Shown: positions 6,961 to 14,611, counted from the stretch's first letter. The stretch: DNA of 19,489 nt from Ruminococcaceae bacterium UBA945 (GCA_002293315.1 DBCZ01000060.1:8482-27970), one strand, 5' to 3'. The notes: generated by a model from the sequence alone, not told the origin. Numbers and translations are program-made.

Positions 6961-8340
6961 TCACTCCATCGTGAGCATTCTGTACATGGCTTCAAGGCAA
7001 ATCTGCGCGTGCAGCTTGAGATTTTCTTCCCAGACGAATTCATTGGCTGTGTGCGCCTCGCCATCCGGATTGTCCGGGAAGCCGGCACCAAAGGCCACGC
7101 CATGCCCCTTCATTTCTCTGGCATAGGTGCCTCCGCCCATTGAGAAGATTTCGCATGGCTTGCCTGTGGTGTCTTCATACGCACCTTTTAAAAGGCGGAT
7201 AAAGGCGCTGTCCTTAGGCAGGTAAAGCGGGGCGGTGTCGTGTTTCAGAGTATAGTTCAAACCCGCATCAATGGTAGCTTTTTTGATGATAGCGTTAATA
7301 TCGGCGCCTTTTTTGGTCGCGGGGTATCTTATATCCACGGTCAGCGAGCATTTCGCTTCGTTACACTCGACTATACCGAGGTTGAAGGTAAGCGAACCGC
7401 TTTCCTCGTCAGACATTTTTACACCCATCAGCGAACCGTCGTGCGCTGTGCCGATTTTATCATTGATATAACTGAAGAAAGCGCCCATTTTCTCACTGCT
7501 GAAAACAGAGAAGAGGAGTTCAACGAGATATGAAGCTGCGTTAAAACCTTCCTGCGGTGTGGAAGCATGTGCCGCCTTACCCTTGGAAAGAATTTCCGCG
7601 CCGCATTCGGTTTGGGTTATAATGAAATCTCCCTCAAGCTTTTCGGCATTGGCCTTGAGCGCCGAGAATTCTTCATCGGTGCAGATAACCTTGCATTCAG
7701 CCTTGTACGGAACAGCGTTCGGCACTGTGCCGGCCTTGAAGCTTTTCACGACGGCAGAATCGTTTGAGCCTTCGGCGGTATAGCTGAAAAGCCCTTTTTC
7801 GCAGTTGCAGATTCCATAGCTCGCGTCGGGCGTGAAGCCCATCGTGGGCAGCTGCTCTTTTGAGAAATAATAGCGCATATCCTCCATGCCGGTTTCTTCG
7901 CTCACGCCCAGCACGACGCGGATTTTCCTTTTTCCTGCGACGCCCGCATCTTTAAGCGCCCGCAGGCAATGCAGCGCGACGATTGCCGGCCCCTTGTTAT
8001 CGCCCGTGCCGCGCCCGATGAGCTTGCCGCCTTTTTGTGTCAGCTCATATGCCGGATTCTCCCAGCCCTCTCCGGCCGGAACCACGTCGAGATGCGCCAT
8101 TACAACGGCGTTTTCCTCGCCCTCGCCGTATTCGGCATGCATTGCGTAATAATCTACGTTCTTGGCTGACAGCCCGTAATTCCCTGCCATTTCCATTACG
8201 GAATCAATGACCTCCGCGCAATCCTCGCCGAACGGATGCGCGCCCTCCTGCGAGATGGAAACAGAGGGGATAGCTATGACCTTCGTAAGGTCGGAGATAA
8301 TCTCGTCCCAATAATCAAGAATCTTCTTTCCAAAAAGCAT
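6961..8340 (-). CDS. pepV: M20 family dipeptidase (PepV/Sapep type)
   Basis: Cytoplasmic zinc dipeptidase that releases amino acids from peptides with a free N-terminus. The 459-residue length fits PepV. Metal and catalytic residues are visible: H83 and D85 in AHLDVVP, the bridging D114 in GRGTGDNKGP, the E148-E149 pair in GVSEETG, and a C-terminal histidine in HTANE. The central lid domain characteristic of PepV-type enzymes fits the region about 185-330. AAAGGA lies 8-13 nt before the ATG. The gene leads a two-gene minus-strand operon with the HD protein and is divergent from coaX. A promoter with an overlapping palindrome lies upstream. Confidence 0.92.
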   Translation of the reverse strand: MLFGKKILDYWDEIISDLTKVIAIPSVSISQEGAHPFGEDCAEVIDSVMEMAGNYGLSAKNVDYYAMHAEYGEGEENAVVMAHLDVVPAGEGWENPAYELTQKGGKLIGRGTGDNKGPAIVALHCLRALKDAGVAGKRKIRVVLGVSEETGMEDMRYYFSKEQLPTMGFTPDASYGICNCEKGLFSYTAEGSNDSAVVKSFKAGTVPNAVPYKAECKVICTDEEFSALKANAEKLEGDFIITQTECGAEILSKGKAAHASTPQEGFNAASYLVELLFSVFSSEKMGAFFSYINDKIGTAHDGSLMGVKMSDEESGSLTFNLGIVECNEAKCSLTVDIRYPATKKGADINAIIKKATIDAGLNYTLKHDTAPLYLPKDSAFIRLLKGAYEDTTGKPCEIFSMGGGTYAREMKGHGVAFGAGFPDNPDGEAHTANEFVWEENLKLHAQICLEAMYRMLTME

Positions 8341-8382
8341 TTTGTATTCCTTTCAAATATAATACTGTTCTGTGCAACTCAC

Positions 8383-8396
8383 ATCATTGAAATGAT
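8383..8396. promoter_or_regulatory. 14-bp palindrome over the pepV -10 box (possible operator)
   Basis: ATCATT-GA-AATGAT is symmetric in its six-base arms and overlaps the -10 element of the predicted pepV promoter. Such a position suits a repressor site. No regulator is identified. Confidence 0.35.
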
Positions 8397-8420
8397 AAGC
8401 TTTTTTTGCTTCATTGTAAA
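8392..8420 (-). promoter_or_regulatory. pepV promoter
   Basis: On the minus strand TTTACA (8420-8415), a 17-bp spacer and TATCAT (8397-8392) lie about 50 bp upstream of the pepV start. One mismatch to consensus in each box. Confidence 0.55.
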
Positions 8421-8469
8421 GAAAAAGATTAAGGAAATATTAAAAAGAGATGATATTTGAATTAATTCC

Positions 8470-8497
8470 TTGTGAATCGAGAAATCTGTGGTAAAAT
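8470..8497 (+). promoter_or_regulatory. coaX promoter
   Basis: TTGTGA (8470-8475), 16-bp spacer and TAAAAT (8492-8497) lie about 40 bp before the coaX ATG. It is divergent from the pepV promoter, with about 50 bp between the two -35 boxes. Confidence 0.6.
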
Positions 8498-8536
8498 AAG
8501 ACGATATGGATTTGAAGAAATATTACGGAGGAGACT

Positions 8537-9313
8537 ATGCTTCTTGCAATGGACGCTGGCAACACGAATATAACGATGGGCGTTTTTGACGGTGAAGAAT
8601 TAAGATTTGTTTCAAGAATGACGAGCGATTCCACGCGAATGCAGGACCAATACGCGGTGGAAATTAAAGATATTCTCGCGCTCTATGGCGTCACTGTCTC
8701 AGATATTGACGGCGTGGTGATAAGCTCTGTCGTACCTAGGCTTCAGCAGTATATAGCAAAGGCTGTGACTAATCTTTTCGGCATAAAACCGCTGATTGTA
8801 AGCGTGGATACGATGAAAAACATAGACATAGGCATCACAGACCCCGAAGCCACCGGCGCCGATGTAATCGTCGGGATCGTCGCGGCGAAGGAGCTTTACT
8901 CAGTGCCCTGCATAATTATTGACATGGGCACGGCCACCACCTTGACGGTGCTCGATAAAGACGGAATCATGCGCGGCGGCGCGATTATACCGGGCGTCAA
9001 CATTTCTCTTGAGGCGCTTGTAAGCCGCGCGGCACTGCTTTCATCTGTGACGCTTGAGGCGCCGAAGAGCGTGATTGGGGAGTCGACCGCCGAATGTGTG
9101 CAGTCCGGCTCAATTTACGGTTCTGCAGCCATGATAGACGGTCTTTGCGGAAGAATTGAAGAAGAGCTGGGTTATGAATGCAGAATCATTGCAACGGGCG
9201 GGCTTGCCGAAACCGTTGTGAAACAGTGCAGAAGACATATTGAGCTCAGCGATACGTTCTTGCTTGACGGACTCAAAATAATCTATAATAAAGTAAAGGC
9301 CGCAGAAGGATAA
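8537..9313 (+). CDS. coaX: type III pantothenate kinase
   Basis: Catalyses the first step of coenzyme A synthesis, ATP-dependent phosphorylation of pantothenate. The 258-residue product shows the ASKHA-fold motifs of CoaX: DAGNTN at 6-11 (phosphate loop with catalytic-region D6), TGADVIVG around 112, the second phosphate motif DMGTATT at 129-135, and GGAIIPG near 146-152. Type III enzymes are not feedback-inhibited by CoA. GGAGGAG lies directly upstream of the ATG. The next gene begins 2 nt after the stop. birA and coaX are near neighbours in many Bacillota; here other genes lie between them. Confidence 0.95.
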   Translation: MLLAMDAGNTNITMGVFDGEELRFVSRMTSDSTRMQDQYAVEIKDILALYGVTVSDIDGVVISSVVPRLQQYIAKAVTNLFGIKPLIVSVDTMKNIDIGITDPEATGADVIVGIVAAKELYSVPCIIIDMGTATTLTVLDKDGIMRGGAIIPGVNISLEALVSRAALLSSVTLEAPKSVIGESTAECVQSGSIYGSAAMIDGLCGRIEEELGYECRIIATGGLAETVVKQCRRHIELSDTFLLDGLKIIYNKVKAAEG

Positions 9314-9315
9314 GC

Positions 9316-10491
9316 ATGGATAACATGGAAAAACAGGAAATGATTGACAACATAAAGAAAAAGAGGAAGAGGAAAATTAATTGGAGCTGGATTTACATCG
9401 GCGTAACAGTTTTGATTATGCTCCTCTTCGGTGTTTTCGGAAACCAATTTAAGGATGTTTTCAAGACCATCTCTAACTTAACACCTGGTTTTCTCTCTCT
9501 GGCGTTTCTTACGCTTCTCGCATATATCATTCTGGAGAGCATTATTATTCGCTTTATGATGAAAAGCCAGGGGATTCTTATCGGCTATCTTGATAGCTTG
9601 AAAGTCGGGATAATCGGGCTTTATTATTCTGCAATAACGCCCAGCTCAACCGGCGGGCAGCCGGCGCAATCGGCATATCTGTACAGGGATAATTTCAAGA
9701 AAATCGAGACCTCAAAGCAGAAAGACGGCGTTACCTCGCGTCTTTACAGGGACAAGGTGCCGCCCGGGAAGTCCACGGCAGTGCTGCTGATGAAATTCTT
9801 CTGCTTTCAGGTGGCCTTTGAGATATGCGCGCTGATTTCATTTATCTTCATCTACGATACGCTTGAGGTGCAGACAGGCTACATGATTCCGTTCATTGTT
9901 CTTGGCCTCATAATTAACGGTCTCTCGTGCCTCTTTTTCTCATCACTCTTCTATAGACCTTTTTTTGCCAGGCTTTGCCGTGCCGTGAAATGGATTGCGA
10001 ATAAATTCAAGTTTCTGAGAAATAACCCGAACGTGAACATCTCCATTGACAGATTCGAGAAGGATTTCGGCAGCTACACTGATAACTTCAACAAAAAGAT
10101 CGGAAGCATTGTGCTGGGCATAGTTTTGTCTTTTCCCGAATTTATCCTCCAGATGAGCGTAATCTACTTTGTTTTCCGTGCCTTTGGCTATAAGGATATG
10201 CCTTATTTTGAGGTGTTCATGATTCAGGCTGTTTTGCAGTCGGCTGTTTCGTTTATGCCGATGCCGGGGGCTTCCGGTGCGCAGGAGTTGGCCTTCACCT
10301 CGCTGTTCGCGCCGTATTTCACGAACAATGACTTATATTTCGGCGTGATGGTGTGGCGCTTCATCACTTATTACTTAATCGTAATCGGCGGCGGTATCCT
10401 GGTCGTTGCAGACACGGCGCTGTATGGAAGAAAGAAAGCCAAAATGGAGCCCAAAAAGGCGAATATGATTAACGAAAAGAGCGAGGGATAA
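9316..10491 (+). CDS. YbhN/AglD-type flippase-like membrane protein (LPG synthase transmembrane domain family)
   Basis: A 391-residue polytopic membrane protein with a lysine/arginine-rich cytoplasmic start (about 13-21) and about eight hydrophobic segments. It carries both family signatures, ITPSSTGGQPAQ near 113-124 and PMPGASGAQE near 315-324. This is the membrane half found in MprF-type lysyl-phosphatidylglycerol synthases, without their catalytic synthetase domain, so lipid or isoprenoid-linked substrate translocation is more likely than aminoacylation. The coaX tail supplies the ribosome site GAAGGA, and the gene starts 2 nt after coaX. An in-frame 21-codon segment after the first signature is flanked by near-identical copies encoding LYRD, suggesting an internal insertion or duplication. 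The specific substrate is unknown. Confidence 0.85.
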   Translation: MDNMEKQEMIDNIKKKRKRKINWSWIYIGVTVLIMLLFGVFGNQFKDVFKTISNLTPGFLSLAFLTLLAYIILESIIIRFMMKSQGILIGYLDSLKVGIIGLYYSAITPSSTGGQPAQSAYLYRDNFKKIETSKQKDGVTSRLYRDKVPPGKSTAVLLMKFFCFQVAFEICALISFIFIYDTLEVQTGYMIPFIVLGLIINGLSCLFFSSLFYRPFFARLCRAVKWIANKFKFLRNNPNVNISIDRFEKDFGSYTDNFNKKIGSIVLGIVLSFPEFILQMSVIYFVFRAFGYKDMPYFEVFMIQAVLQSAVSFMPMPGASGAQELAFTSLFAPYFTNNDLYFGVMVWRFITYYLIVIGGGILVVADTALYGRKKAKMEPKKANMINEKSEG

Positions 10492-10508
10492 TCCTCTCTC
10501 TTTTGCTT
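10475..10508 (+). terminator. terminator overlapping the 3' end of the flippase-like gene
   Basis: aaaagagcgagg (10475-10486) pairs with cctctctctttt (10493-10504) with one mismatch around the loop gataat, which contains the stop codon. The T-run is both the stem end and the tail (ttttgcttt). The hairpin uses the last codons of the gene. Confidence 0.7.
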
Positions 10509-10561
10509 TATCACTAATCAGTACAAATATTTCACTATACTAAGAAAATCGTCGAATTTTG

Positions 10562-10589
10562 TTGAAAGATGTCAGATTGCATGTATAAT
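10562..10589 (+). promoter_or_regulatory. promoter of the dockerin-protein gene
   Basis: TTGAAA (10562-10567), 16-bp spacer, perfect TATAAT (10584-10589). Transcription would begin near 10596, which rules out the upstream in-frame ATG at 10569 and supports translation from 10620. Confidence 0.7.
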
Positions 10590-10619
10590 AAAGATATAAT
10601 GCATGCAGGGATGATTTCT

Positions 10620-11954
10620 ATGAAAGCGTCGGCAAAACTGGCTTTTTTTGCTTTGGCCGCCATCACGGTGACGGTCCTGGCTGTTCTCGCCGGCGCCGGC
10701 GCTTTATATAGTGGCGGAGAATTTGAAGAAATTTCGACGATTGAATCCTCTGAGGCTGAAATTCTTTTGTTTGAAGATTTATCCGCGACGCAGGTGCTGG
10801 CTTACAACGACGGTAACACGAAGATTATTCTGCTTGATTCAGGTGGGAGCAGGCTCAGCGAGCAAAGCTTTGACTTCCATGCAGTAAGCGTAAGCTTTGA
10901 CGGTGACTTCGCGAGCTTTTATTATGAGGATGCTGAAAAGCTTGCCGTTTCAAGAGTGCTGTGTGAAAATCTGAATTCCGAGGAATTTATTTTTAATATT
11001 CGCCTTGACGCTTTGGAATTCTTTACACTGCATGAAAGCGGCAAGCTTTTCTTTTCGTATCGTGATTCTCCCATGGAGCTTCATTCTCTCAGTCCCGAGG
11101 GGCTTGAGGATAGCTTCAGGCTGGAGGCGCCGATTTCTTTTCTTGAAAGCAGAGGCGCAAATGTTTATCTCTATGCAGATGAGCTGTTTTGTTTTGAAAA
11201 AGGGGATTTCGGTAAGTTTTTGTCAGAAGATTTTCCCGAAACTCCGTTTCGATTTCTGAGCGCCAATCACTTCATCACATTGGAGGGCGTGATAAATCGT
11301 ATTGAAAATGAGCGAACCTCTCCTGTTTTTCGATGTGAAATTGCACCTTCTGAATACATTTATCACGCGATTTCCGACACCCATGTGGCATATGTCTCCG
11401 GCAGCGGGGAGGTCAGCGTAGCCGAAATCAGCACCGGGAACACGCGCATATATCAGTTCAATGATAAGATTATGGCAATTTCAGCAAAGAACGCCGTCGT
11501 CTCGCGTGGCTCAAAGCTATATATTACTTTTTACTCTTCGTTCAGCGAGGTGCCGCCGGAGTCTGAGCCGGGCGCATCCTCCGATTTGGAAGATGACACT
11601 TTCCCCGCATCACTTGAGGTGGAGGGCGATTATCTCTTCGTGCCGGAAAAAATGACGGTAAAGCAGCTTAAGGATGAGTTTATCAAAGAAGAGATTAGCG
11701 TTCTCTCCGAGGAAGACGCTATTGTGGCATCGGGCTATCTCAAAACAGGCTTTCGCGCTAAAGGGAAGAGCATTGTAATTCTGGGAGACACAAACTCCAC
11801 GGGGACGATAAACGGCTCTGATATCAGAGAAGCGCAGCACATGCTGCTTGGAACCAGTGAACGCGGCGCGGTTCAGTTTAAGGCGGCAGACGTCAACAGA
11901 GACGGTGAGATAACTACATCAGATTTAGTTTTGCTTTCGGCACGAATCAACTGA
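10620..11954 (+). CDS. membrane-anchored or secreted beta-rich protein with C-terminal dockerin-like module
   Basis: A 444-residue extracytoplasmic protein. A basic start and hydrophobic run (about 1-30) form a signal peptide or membrane anchor. Residues about 40-310 are rich in short beta-strand-like repeats and aromatic residues, resembling a beta-propeller fold, though no named family is recognised. A Glu/Ser/Pro-rich linker (about 312-335) leads to a small module with a VKQLKDEF-type segment and then two calcium-binding F-hand loops spaced as in dockerin type I: D390-T-N392-S-T-G-T-I-N-G-S-D401 and D424-V-N-R-D-G-E-I-T-T-S-D435. Loop 1 has Thr where Asp is usual at position 5. Start ATG 10620 has AGGGA upstream and follows the promoter; ATG 10611 is possible. 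The gene is monocistronic between two terminators. The dockerin may bind a cohesin or be a structural calcium module. Confidence 0.8.
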   Translation: MKASAKLAFFALAAITVTVLAVLAGAGALYSGGEFEEISTIESSEAEILLFEDLSATQVLAYNDGNTKIILLDSGGSRLSEQSFDFHAVSVSFDGDFASFYYEDAEKLAVSRVLCENLNSEEFIFNIRLDALEFFTLHESGKLFFSYRDSPMELHSLSPEGLEDSFRLEAPISFLESRGANVYLYADELFCFEKGDFGKFLSEDFPETPFRFLSANHFITLEGVINRIENERTSPVFRCEIAPSEYIYHAISDTHVAYVSGSGEVSVAEISTGNTRIYQFNDKIMAISAKNAVVSRGSKLYITFYSSFSEVPPESEPGASSDLEDDTFPASLEVEGDYLFVPEKMTVKQLKDEFIKEEISVLSEEDAIVASGYLKTGFRAKGKSIVILGDTNSTGTINGSDIREAQHMLLGTSERGAVQFKAADVNRDGEITTSDLVLLSARIN

Positions 11955-11967
11955 AATAAAGCATTAT

Positions 11968-11995
11968 AAGCCCTCTCGAATGAGAGGGCTTTTGT
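11968..11995 (+). terminator. terminator of the dockerin-protein gene
   Basis: A perfect stem agccctctc (11969-11977) and gagagggct (11982-11990) with tetraloop gaat, extended by an A-T pair, is followed by tttg. Typical strong intrinsic terminator 14 nt after the stop codon. Confidence 0.9.
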
Positions 11996-12006
11996 CTGCA
12001 AAGGAA

Positions 12007-12035
12007 TTGAAAAAGAATGGATTTTGTGTTATCAT
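12007..12035 (+). promoter_or_regulatory. promoter of the HD/ABC transporter operon
   Basis: TTGAAA (12007-12012), 17-bp spacer and TATCAT (12030-12035) about 64 bp before the ATG. It directly follows the preceding terminator, so it marks the operon start. Confidence 0.65.
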
Positions 12036-12098
12036 TTATCAGAGAATTTCATCAATCAAAAGATATGCTTTAAGAATTTTTAAGGAATTGGAGATATA

Positions 12099-12683
12099 AT
12101 GGATAATCAATTTAAGAGAGAGTTTGAAGACATCTTCAAAGCGCATGTAAGCCGAGACGGTACGGATAAATTCCTCGAGTGGCTCGGTTCAACTGATTTT
12201 TTCACCGCACCGGCAAGTACAAGATTCCATTGCGCCTGCGAAAGCGGTCTGGTCATGCACAGCCTGAATGTGTATAAGGTTCTGCGTGAGAAGCATTTTG
12301 ACGAAGGAGATTCGGAAGAGAGCTTCGCTCTATGCGGACTTCTGCATGATGTTTGCAAAGCGCAGTTTTATAAAATTTCTACTAGGAACGTCAAAAACGA
12401 TGCGACCGGTGAATGGGAGAAGAAACCCTTTTATTCTGTAGACGACGCATTCCCGTACGGTCACGGCGAAAAATCCGTTTTTTTGATTGAGAGATTTATT
12501 CGCCTAAAAACAGCCGAGGCAGTGGCGATAAGATGGCACATGGGCGGCTTCGACGATAGCGCAAAAGGGAACAGCTACACTATGGGAGAGGCCTATTACA
12601 AATATCCGCTGGCAGTGAAGCTGCATCTTTCAGATTTAGAAGCAACCTATCTCTTAGAGAAGGGAACATCCGAAGCGAGGTAA
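12099..12683 (+). CDS. HD-domain hydrolase-like protein
   Basis: A 194-residue soluble protein with an HD core: H54 in GLVMHSLNVY, the H83-D84 pair in GLLHDVCK, histidine in YGHGEKS, histidine in IRWHMGG and a final aspartate in HLSDLEAT. The order matches metal-dependent HD phosphohydrolases, and the sequence resembles the compact type also seen in prophages and near the HD domain of the YhaM exoribonuclease. Substrate is not assignable. It is unlike the HD protein at 6290-6958 outside the core motifs. TTGGAG lies 5 nt before the ATG. The stop is 2 nt from the next start, so it is coupled to the ABC ATPase, but a functional link is unproven. Confidence 0.8.
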   Translation: MDNQFKREFEDIFKAHVSRDGTDKFLEWLGSTDFFTAPASTRFHCACESGLVMHSLNVYKVLREKHFDEGDSEESFALCGLLHDVCKAQFYKISTRNVKNDATGEWEKKPFYSVDDAFPYGHGEKSVFLIERFIRLKTAEAVAIRWHMGGFDDSAKGNSYTMGEAYYKYPLAVKLHLSDLEATYLLEKGTSEAR

Positions 12684-12685
12684 AT

Positions 12686-13762
12686 ATGGCGGCGATTATC
12701 GTCACGAACAATCTTACAAAAGAATATGAAGGAGTTTTTGCGCTCAGAGAGATGAATCTCACAATCGGCGCGGGAGAGCGGTTTGCGCTGGTCGGCGATG
12801 CAAAATCCGGAAAAACGACGCTCATGCGTCTTCTCAGCGGCCTTTCTTCACCATCCTCCGGCGACTGCACCGTCATGGGGCTTAACCCAGCAGTAGAGGC
12901 AGCAAAGGAGCATTCGCGGCTTGGTGCGGTCCTTGAAACCGCGAAGCTATATGAGAATCTCACGGCAAATGAGAATTTGCTGCATTTTGCATCTGTGCAG
13001 GGCATTGACAAAAATGATGCGCTCGACAGAATCTCATTCCTGCTGCATTATCTTGAAATCTGGGAATACAGAGATATGAGAACCGCGCGAATCCCGACGA
13101 GTGCCCATCAGAAGCTAATGCTCGCAAAGGCACTGCTGCACTCTCCGCGCCTGCTTCTGCTTGACGAACCGACTGACGGCATGAATTATGAAACCACACT
13201 GGCGGTGAAAAAGATGATAGACTATATCGCTAAAGAAGAGAACACGACGGTTGTGCTTTCAACGCGACATCAAAATCACGCGGAGCTTATATGTGACACC
13301 TTTGCGATTATGGACGCCGGTGAGATTATCGCGAGGGGCAACAAAGCCTCGCTCCTTGAAAAAAGCGGGCTGAAGCACAGAGCATTGCTGAAAATTTCAG
13401 ATGAGTGTGACCCGCCGCCCGAGTTCAATTTAACAGCTGACGGAAGATGGGGCAAAGAGATTTCTTCTGAAGATGAAATGCCGGCGCTCATTCAAAAAGC
13501 GGCGGAGAGCTGTGAAATCATTGAAGCAACGGTTGAAACGCCCTCACTTAAAGATATTTATAACGCTTTCACAAGCGGAGAATACATGCAGGTTCCGGAA
13601 ACAGAGGAAGACTTTGATGATGATATTATCTCGGAAGGAGAAAGCATAGTTGGAGCAGAAGAATTTGCGCAGAAAGCCTATACAGACGTCGCCTACACGG
13701 GCGTCACAGGTGACGAGGACACAGCAGAGCCGCAAGACGCCGAAGAAGACCTCGGGCTCTAG
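12686..13762 (+). CDS. ABC transporter ATP-binding protein with degenerate signature motif and acidic tail
   Basis: Cytoplasmic ATPase of an ABC-2 type (NatA/CcmA-like) exporter. The 358-residue protein has Walker A GDAKSGKTT at 37-45, Walker B LLLLDEP ending at 162, and the switch histidine H195 in STRHQ. The signature LSGGQ is replaced by TSAHQ (138-142), and the D-loop reads DGMN. The family C-terminal region ends at PSLKDIYNAF (286-295). Beyond about 298 comes an extra 60-residue tail with 21 acidic residues and one lysine. The last 113 nt of this tail overlap the permease gene in another frame. GAGG lies 5 nt before the ATG. Substrate unknown; ATP binding looks intact, but the altered signature may change hydrolysis. 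Confidence 0.88.
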   Translation: MAAIIVTNNLTKEYEGVFALREMNLTIGAGERFALVGDAKSGKTTLMRLLSGLSSPSSGDCTVMGLNPAVEAAKEHSRLGAVLETAKLYENLTANENLLHFASVQGIDKNDALDRISFLLHYLEIWEYRDMRTARIPTSAHQKLMLAKALLHSPRLLLLDEPTDGMNYETTLAVKKMIDYIAKEENTTVVLSTRHQNHAELICDTFAIMDAGEIIARGNKASLLEKSGLKHRALLKISDECDPPPEFNLTADGRWGKEISSEDEMPALIQKAAESCEIIEATVETPSLKDIYNAFTSGEYMQVPETEEDFDDDIISEGESIVGAEEFAQKAYTDVAYTGVTGDEDTAEPQDAEEDLGL

Positions 13763-14600
13763 GCTTCTGGGCTCGGCTGAGGCGGTAATAGCAAGAAACG
13801 ACGCGAGGCAGATCTGGACGGGCAGGGGCATGAAGGTGCTGCTGATTCTGATTCCTGTTTTGCTTGTCGTGATTGTTCCGGCTGTTTTTCTCGTGGCGAT
13901 TTCAATCATCGGTGTAGAGGCAAGAGAGAGCTTTCCCGAGGCCATCCTCTCCATTCTTCCTCCCGAGGCTGAGGGCATGACCTATCGCCAGCAGATGCAG
14001 TATGCTTTTACGCGCCTGCTCTGCCCGATGCTTTTTCTGGCCGTGCCGATTATCACGGCGATAGGCGCATCATGCTATTCCTTCATTTCGGAGAGAGACT
14101 CCGGTGTGCTGGAGACGCTCTTCCTCTCGTCTGTATCGCCCAGAAATATATTCAATGCCAAGGTAATTGCGTCAACGATGATGTCAGTGGTCATTTCGCT
14201 GATATGCTTCGCAGTTTTTACAGTCGTCATGGGCTTAGGAAGCATTTTTATTTCAGCCTCATTTTTCTTTGATCCGATGTGGCTTGTGATTCTGTTTCTG
14301 CTTATGCCGGCGCTTTCAATGCTCTGCGCGCTTTTCATCAGCATGCTTGCGCCGAGAATGGAGAGTATGAAAGAAGGCCTGCAGACAATCGGGTATTTTC
14401 TGCTGCCGATTGTCATCATCTCGCTTATGCAGTTCAACGGGCTTTTCTATGTGGATTTCCTTCCGATTTTCACCTTCACGTTACTTCTTATAATCGCGGA
14501 TATAGTTCTTTTCAACGTGGCAGGCAGGAGATTTTCAGCCGAAAGGACCTTGACGGGTGCATTCATGAAGAAACGCAAAGCCAAGCTTAATCAATACTAG
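13650..14600 (+). CDS. ABC-2 type transporter permease
   Basis: Integral membrane partner of the ATPase. Of 316 residues, about six membrane segments are visible, with the ABC-2 coupling motif SERDSGVLETLFLSSVSPR (about 149-167) before the second half, and a basic C-terminus. The TTG at 13650 is chosen because GGAAGGAG (13633-13640) lies 9 nt before it; a GTG at 13710 has no good ribosome site, and ATG 13833 would remove the conserved segment before the first membrane helix. The start lies 113 nt inside the ATPase gene, in the +1 frame. The first 38 residues are encoded by overlap and carry 11 basic and one acidic residue. The stop codon TAG overlaps the ribosome site of the TSCPD remnant. 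Confidence 0.85.
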   Translation: MEQKNLRRKPIQTSPTRASQVTRTQQSRKTPKKTSGSRLLGSAEAVIARNDARQIWTGRGMKVLLILIPVLLVVIVPAVFLVAISIIGVEARESFPEAILSILPPEAEGMTYRQQMQYAFTRLLCPMLFLAVPIITAIGASCYSFISERDSGVLETLFLSSVSPRNIFNAKVIASTMMSVVISLICFAVFTVVMGLGSIFISASFFFDPMWLVILFLLMPALSMLCALFISMLAPRMESMKEGLQTIGYFLLPIVIISLMQFNGLFYVDFLPIFTFTLLLIIADIVLFNVAGRRFSAERTLTGAFMKKRKAKLNQY

Positions 14601-14611
14601 GAGAGATTGCT

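Noticed and set aside
6959..6964. GTG start for the minus-strand HD protein
   Set aside because: It overlaps the only ribosome site (GGAG), which fits ATG 6958 instead.
10569..10619. ATG 10569 as the start of the dockerin protein
   Set aside because: It lies within the promoter (between the -35 and -10 boxes) and lacks a ribosome site; it would also put a non-signal-like extension before the hydrophobic anchor.
12686..14600. ABC ATPase and permease as a single gene broken by a frameshift
   Set aside because: Each has complete domain boundaries, the permease has its own ribosome site, and separate ATPase and permease genes are normal in this family. A base error in the overlap cannot be excluded without reads.
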